In this document: positions 60,445-64,000 of the stretch, one piece after another
Layout of the letters: each line of letters begins with the position of its first letter
How positions within the stretch are numbered: position 1 is the first letter of the stretch
Assembly: GCA_000720845.1 (NCBI GenBank)
Contig: JODU01000017.1
Location: forward strand, 254,775-318,774
Length of the DNA: 64,000 bases
DNA from: Kitasatospora aureofaciens
Lineage (GTDB): Bacteria; Actinomycetota; Actinomycetes; Streptomycetales; Streptomycetaceae
Reading direction: 5' to 3'
Notes under the pieces: model-generated
Database searches by the model: none
Told to the model about the DNA's origin: nothing
What the model saw: the letters and a program-made list of their open reading frames with translations, nothing else
Program-made: the position numbers and the translations under genes

Positions 60445-60615
60445 TCAGTCCTCCGGGCGCAGGAGACCGCGCCGGTAGGCGGGCACCAGGTGCCGCGGGA
60501 CCCGCAGGGTCACCCCGTCCACCGTCACGGGCACCAGGTCCGGCACGATCGCCTTCCACTGGGCCCGGCGGTGGCGGGTGTTGCTGCGGGACATCTTGCG
60601 CTTGGGGACGGCCAT
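60445..60615 (-). CDS. rpmF: Zinc-independent ribosomal protein bL32
   Basis: 56 residues beginning MAVPKRKMSRSNTRHRRAQW, the bL32 N-terminus. The zinc-binding Cys pairs of the usual form are absent (ending RVPRHLVPAYRRGLLRPED), so this is the Cys-free paralogue used under zinc starvation. A Zur-type box lies 84 nt upstream, overlapping the end of the neighbouring gene. Ribosome site CCCTGCC region with GAAAGGAC upstream. Confidence 0.93.
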   Translation of the reverse strand: MAVPKRKMSRSNTRHRRAQWKAIVPDLVPVTVDGVTLRVPRHLVPAYRRGLLRPED

Positions 60616-60699
60616 GGGCAGGGTCCTTTCGACAGACGGTCGCCCGGCTGCGCGCGCTCGGGGAGCGAGGGAGCCGGGCGTGGGACCGCCGACGTTACA

Positions 60700-60714
60700 T
60701 GAAAACGATGTTCA
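60700..60714. promoter_or_regulatory. Zur box
   Basis: TGAAAACGATGTTCA matches the actinobacterial Zur consensus TGAAAATGATTTTCA at 13 of 15 positions. It precedes the zinc-independent L32 gene and ends at the stop of the aminotransferase gene, so expression should rise when zinc is scarce. Confidence 0.8.
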
Positions 60715-61911
60715 TTACGAAATTGTTCCCCTCCGAACGGCGCCCCTCCGAACGGCGCCCCTCCGAACGGCGCCCCTCCGAACGGCGCCCCTCCGAACGG
60801 CGCCCCTCCGAACGGAGGCCGCCCCGGGCATGACCGCCACCTTCTCCACCTCCACCAGCTCGCGTTGCAGTTCCGCGTCGTCGACGCCCAGCGGGCGCAG
60901 GTCGATCCACGCCAGGTAGCCCGCCTGCGGAGGCCGCCAGTCGAGCCGGGGGAACGCCTCGTGGAGACGGTCGGAGACCATCGCGAGGTTGCCCGCGAGA
61001 TACGTCCGCAGCGCGTCCAGCCAGGGCGCCCCCTCGCGGTACGCGGCGATGTGACCGACCAGCGACAGCACCGCGGGGGAGGAGAGTCCGTCGGCGTCCT
61101 TGAGCTGCCGCAGGTAGGCGTCGCGCGAGACCGGGTCGCCGATGATCCCGTAACTGCCGGTCAGCGCCGGGATGTTGAAGGACTTGGACGCCGAAGTGAC
61201 CACGGCCCAGCGGCCGTCGCCGCCGTGCCGCACCCACGGGCGGTGGACGTGCGGGGCGTACGCCAGGTCGGAGTGGATCTCGTCGCTGACGACCGCGACG
61301 CCGTGCCGGGCGCACAGCCGCGCCATCCGGTCCAGTTCACCGGCCGACCACACCCTGCCCGTCGGATTGTGCGGCGAACACAGCAGCAGTACGGCCGTGT
61401 CGGGGAGCGCCAGCAGCCGCTCCAGTTCCGCCCAGTCGTCCAGGGGGCACTCCAGCAGCCGCCGCCCGTTCGCGGACACGGTCTTGGGGAACGCGTCGTA
61501 CATCGGGGTGTGGGCGACCACCCCGTCACCCGGCCGCGACCACAGGCGCAGCAGCTGGGAGACCTGGTAGACGACGGAGGGCGCGTAGACGACCGACCCG
61601 GGGTCCACGTCCGTGCCGTGCCGTGACGCGTACCAGTGGACGACCGCGGACAGGAAGTCGTCCTGGCGCCAGCGCGAGTAGCCGAGCACCCCGTGCTCCA
61701 GACGGCCGCGCAGCGCCGCCAGCACCTCGGGGGCGGTCTCGAAGTCCATGTCGGAGATCGTGAACGGCAGCAGGTCCGGTACGCCGAAACGGTCCTGCAC
61801 GTAGTCCCACTGCGTGCACCAGGTGCCGCGCCGGTCCACCGGCGTGTCGAAGTCGTACGGCGCGGAGGCGGGCTCCGGCGTCCACGTGGCCGGTGACGAG
61901 TGCGGGGTCAT
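60715..61911 (-). CDS. MalY/PatB-like PLP aminotransferase with altered C-terminus
   Basis: 398 residues. Family blocks: DMDFETAPEVLAAL, GVLGYSR, CSPHNPTGRVWSAGELDRMARLC, VVSDEIHSDLAY and SASKSFNIPALTGSYGII (PLP Lys 243). The core ends at VAVMPGA, where relatives continue with the conserved FVRLNVACP-type end that holds the substrate-binding Arg. Here the sequence switches to SVRRGAV repeats (residues about 366-398) coded by six 15-bp tandem units. The protein may be inactive or altered. It follows the MalX-like PTS gene by 2 nt, as in the E. coli malX-malY pair. Confidence 0.8.
   Translation of the reverse strand: MTPHSSPATWTPEPASAPYDFDTPVDRRGTWCTQWDYVQDRFGVPDLLPFTISDMDFETAPEVLAALRGRLEHGVLGYSRWRQDDFLSAVVHWYASRHGTDVDPGSVVYAPSVVYQVSQLLRLWSRPGDGVVAHTPMYDAFPKTVSANGRRLLECPLDDWAELERLLALPDTAVLLLCSPHNPTGRVWSAGELDRMARLCARHGVAVVSDEIHSDLAYAPHVHRPWVRHGGDGRWAVVTSASKSFNIPALTGSYGIIGDPVSRDAYLRQLKDADGLSSPAVLSLVGHIAAYREGAPWLDALRTYLAGNLAMVSDRLHEAFPRLDWRPPQAGYLAWIDLRPLGVDDAELQRELVEVEKVAVMPGAASVRRGAVRRGAVRRGAVRRGAVRRGAVRRGTIS
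60728..60815. repeat. 15-bp tandem repeat (six units)
   Basis: The unit CCCCTCCGAACGGCG (plus strand) is repeated five times from 60728 with a sixth copy lacking its last two bases, to 60815. In the minus-strand gene each unit codes for five residues (RRGAV). Confidence 0.95.
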
Positions 61912-61913
61912 GG

Positions 61914-63551
61914 TCAGCCCACCGGGATCATCGTCGCGATGGCGTCCTTCACGGACTGGACCTGCGGGCCGATGACGACCTGTACGTTGTGCCCGTCGAG
62001 CTTGATGACGCCCACGGCGCCCAGCTTCTTCAGCCGGGCCTCGTCGACCCGTTCGGCGTCGGCCACCGTCATGCGCAGGCGGGTGATGCAGTTGTCCAGG
62101 GACCGGATGTTGCCGGCGCCGCCGATCGCGTCGAGCATGGCGGCGGCGTCGTACTTCCCCGCGACCAGTTCGCGCGCCCGCTCCGGAGCGCGGCCGCCCC
62201 CGTCCTCGTCGTGCTCCTCGCCGTCTTCCAGGTCATCTGCCTCTCCGCGCTCGCCGTCCGCCGACGGGTCCTCCCGGCCGGGCGTCTTGAGGTCGAAGCG
62301 GGTGATGGCCCAGCGGAACAGGAAGTAGTACGCGGCGAACCACACCGCCGCGATCACCGGTACCAGGTACCACTTGGTCGTCGAGCCCTGGAGCACACCG
62401 AAGACGAGCCAGTCGATGACGTTGCCGTCGGTGTTGCCGATGAAGACGCCGAGCACGGCGGCGGTGAGGAAGCCCAGACCCACGAGGACCGCGTGGATGA
62501 CGTACAGCCACGGGGCGACGAAGAGGAACAGGAACTCCAGCGGCTCCGTGATGCCGCCGACCACGCAGGCGACCACGCCGGACACCAGCAGGGCCTTGAT
62601 CTCCGGCCGCATCCGGCGCCTCGCGCAGTGGTACATCGCGAGCGCGGCGCCGGGCAGGCCGCCCAGGTAGGCGGCCATCTTGCCCTGGGAGAGGAAGTGC
62701 GTGGCGTCGGTGACGGCCGCGTTCGGCGCCGCCGAGCAGTCCAGCTGGGCGTAGAACAGGTTCAGCGCGCCGGAGACGTGGTCGCCGCACACCGTTCCCG
62801 AACCGCCGACGTCGGTGAAGCGGAACATGGCGACGAGGATGTGGTGCAGGCCGATCGGGCGCAGCAGGACCTCGCCCATGCCGAAGAAGAACGGCCCGAA
62901 GACCCCGGTGTGCCCGATGCCCCGGCCCACCGCGTTGATCCAGCCGTTGAAGGTCGGCCACACCAGCGGAATGAGCAGACCGAGCACGCTCAGCACCAGC
63001 GCCGAGACGATCGGGACGAAGCGCAGCCCGCCGAAGAAGGCCAGCGCGTCGGGCATCCGCTGGGTGCGGAAGCGCCGGTGGAGCAGGCTGACAACGATGC
63101 CAACGGCCACGGCGCCGAGCAGTCCCGTGTCGATGGACTGCACACCCAGCACGTCGGCTATGCCGTAGTGCTCGATCGCCTTCTCGTCCTCGAAGTCCAC
63201 GCCCTTTGCGGTGAGGTAGAAGTTCACCGCGAGGTTCATGGCGACGAAGCCGACGAAGCCGGAGAACGCGGCGACGCCCTTGTCCTCCCGGGCGAGGCCG
63301 AGCGGAATGGCCATCGCGAAGAGCACGGGCAGGAACGTGAAGGCGACCAGACCCGTGTTGGCCATCCAGGTGAAGACGAGGTGGAAGCCCTCGCCCTTCA
63401 GGAAGGCAACGTTGTCAGTGACCGCGTCGCTGGACAGCGAGGAGCCGATGCCGAGCATGATGCCGCAGAACGCGAGCAGGGCCACCGGGAGCATGAACGT
63501 CTTGCCGAGCCCTTGGAGGAATTCCCAGAGTGCGGCCTTGGTCTTCTGCAT
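61914..63551 (-). CDS. malX: PTS EIICB, glucose/maltose type (MalX-like)
   Basis: 545 residues from ATG 63551. The EIIC part has about ten membrane helices (MLPVALLAFCGIMLGIGSSLS..., GMGEVLLRPIGLHHILVAMFRF, ITEPLEFLFLFVAPWLYVIHAVLVG). After an acidic linker (about residues 410-440) the EIIB domain has DNCITRLRM with the phosphorylated Cys near residue 488. No EIIA domain is fused, so EIIA must come from elsewhere. It forms a two-gene unit with the aminotransferase. The long upstream in-frame extension to 63644 is rejected as no start fits. Confidence 0.9.
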   Translation of the reverse strand: MQKTKAALWEFLQGLGKTFMLPVALLAFCGIMLGIGSSLSSDAVTDNVAFLKGEGFHLVFTWMANTGLVAFTFLPVLFAMAIPLGLAREDKGVAAFSGFVGFVAMNLAVNFYLTAKGVDFEDEKAIEHYGIADVLGVQSIDTGLLGAVAVGIVVSLLHRRFRTQRMPDALAFFGGLRFVPIVSALVLSVLGLLIPLVWPTFNGWINAVGRGIGHTGVFGPFFFGMGEVLLRPIGLHHILVAMFRFTDVGGSGTVCGDHVSGALNLFYAQLDCSAAPNAAVTDATHFLSQGKMAAYLGGLPGAALAMYHCARRRMRPEIKALLVSGVVACVVGGITEPLEFLFLFVAPWLYVIHAVLVGLGFLTAAVLGVFIGNTDGNVIDWLVFGVLQGSTTKWYLVPVIAAVWFAAYYFLFRWAITRFDLKTPGREDPSADGERGEADDLEDGEEHDEDGGGRAPERARELVAGKYDAAAMLDAIGGAGNIRSLDNCITRLRMTVADAERVDEARLKKLGAVGVIKLDGHNVQVVIGPQVQSVKDAIATMIPVG

Positions 63552-63926
63552 GTGTACGGAACTTTCGAGCCTGGGGGGGGACCCGTCCGGCCGTCGTGAG
63601 GACGCGGGGGCGGGCCGGCGGGCGGTACGAGCGGCTGAGGACATGCCGCCGCAGGGATCACATCACAGCCGGTCGGCGACTGTCCACGGCGTCCCGCCGG
63701 ACAGTGTTCTCCCGGTGCCGGGGGGCGCTCGCCGACGGCGCGGCCGACTCCCCACCACCAACGGCGGCCCCGCACCCTGTTGAGCGGCACGCCGGCCGGA
63801 CGGGTCCGGCCGGCCTCCCGGTGTGCTCCCGGAGGAACGGTGGCCGTGCCTGCGATGCGGGACACCGGAGCGAGCGGCCTCCTTGCCCGGGTCGCCCGAG
63901 CGGGGGGGGTGCCTCTATGTCTTTCG
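63552..63926. other. Intergenic region between PTS gene and transposase tail
   Basis: No gene is seen in this 375-bp region. It is GC-rich and contains an inverted repeat with arms ACTGTCC (63679) and GGACAGT (63699) separated by 13 bp, a candidate operator or terminator hairpin. Apparent frames are short and without family resemblance. Confidence 0.4.
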
Positions 63927-64000
63927 TCAAGCGAGGCGTGGGGTTCTGGGTTCGTAGAAGGTGCCGTCGCGGAGCATCGCGAACAGCACGTTGATCCGCT
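63927..64000 (-). mobile_element. IS110-type transposase, C-terminal tail (partial)
   Basis: On the minus strand the edge reads RINVLFAMLRDGTFYEPRTP and ends at the stop at 63927. This pattern is the C-terminus of IS110/IS116/IS902 transposases, with the rest beyond the window edge. Only 23 codons are visible, so integrity is unknown. Confidence 0.6.

Noticed and set aside
61893..63599. Plus-strand frame opposite the PTS gene
   Set aside because: Low-complexity acidic/His-rich shadow of the EIICB gene.
1..64000. tRNA, rRNA, CRISPR arrays, prophage or origin
   Set aside because: I looked for tRNA-like cloverleaves, spaced direct repeats, phage structural genes and DnaA boxes and saw none that I can support. 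A covariance-model and CRISPR scan would be decisive.

Overview
The window is GC-rich (about 70%) actinobacterial DNA with strong third-position G/C bias, GTG and TTG starts, many 4-nt stop/start overlaps, and Tat-type lipoproteins. It looks like a Streptomyces chromosome arm. The left end carries the last part of a coelichelin-type siderophore cluster (cchH-cchI-cchJ-cchK). Gene content and order (MbtH, GH78 rhamnosidase, GH19 chitinase, small chitin-binding LPMO, sirtuin, zinc-free L32) resemble what I recall of the left arm of S. coelicolor and relatives; that comparison is from memory and was not checked by a search.

Layout. 1-9.9 kb: 3' end of the coelichelin NRPS (module 2 and terminal module 3), an ABC exporter half with a degenerate nucleotide site, a divergent esterase and MbtH gene sharing an iron box. 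9.9-18.7 kb: Tat-exported alpha-L-rhamnosidase with a LacI-type operator, a DinB-like protein, and two FAD monooxygenases, each divergent from its own MarR or TetR regulator with clear operators. 18.7-20.4 kb: chitin degradation pair (GH19 chitinase, AA10 LPMO) with a DasR-like site. 20.4-36 kb: accessory metabolic genes, mostly small regulator/enzyme pairs: MerR with an alpha/beta hydrolase, a Tat-exported VioB-like ferritin-fold protein, a SulP transporter with MerR, a VOC protein, a tiny bL37-like ribosomal protein, AraC-type regulators, pirin, HD hydrolase, a decayed PAS/PP2C gene, and two CGNR regulators divergent from a ketopantoate-reductase-like enzyme and a dehalogenase-like hydrolase.

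36-45 kb: iron-regulated siderophore-interacting reductase, then a sugar uptake and glycosidase operon on the minus strand (binding lipoprotein, two permeases, LacI, clan GH-A glycosidase, GH3 beta-glycosidase) with no ATPase of its own. 45-53.6 kb: sirtuin, a SpoIIE-type phosphatase next to a MASE1 membrane protein, an orphan rhamnose-binding lipoprotein, MFS/MarR pair, and a secreted protein flanked by two decayed homologous tails. 53.6-59.6 kb: a complete divergent 5-oxoproline module (pxpA-pxpB-pxpC facing DUF969-DUF979-pcp-DUF2891) around two copies of the palindrome GATCGTTNAACGATC. 59.6-64 kb: hydrolase, zinc-independent L32 with a Zur box, a MalY/PatB-like aminotransferase whose C-terminus is replaced by a 15-bp tandem repeat, a MalX-like PTS EIICB, and the 3' tail of an IS110-type transposase.

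How the parts work together. Three regulatory themes recur: metals (iron boxes at 9.68 and 36.78 kb, a Zur box at 60.7 kb), polymer sugars (GH78 and RhaS sharing a LacI-type half-site pattern, the GH3/GH-A operon, chitin genes with a DasR-like site), and small divergent regulator/enzyme cassettes with palindromic operators. The most promising less-described unit is the pyroglutamate module with the unknown protein DUF2891 translationally coupled to pyroglutamyl peptidase.
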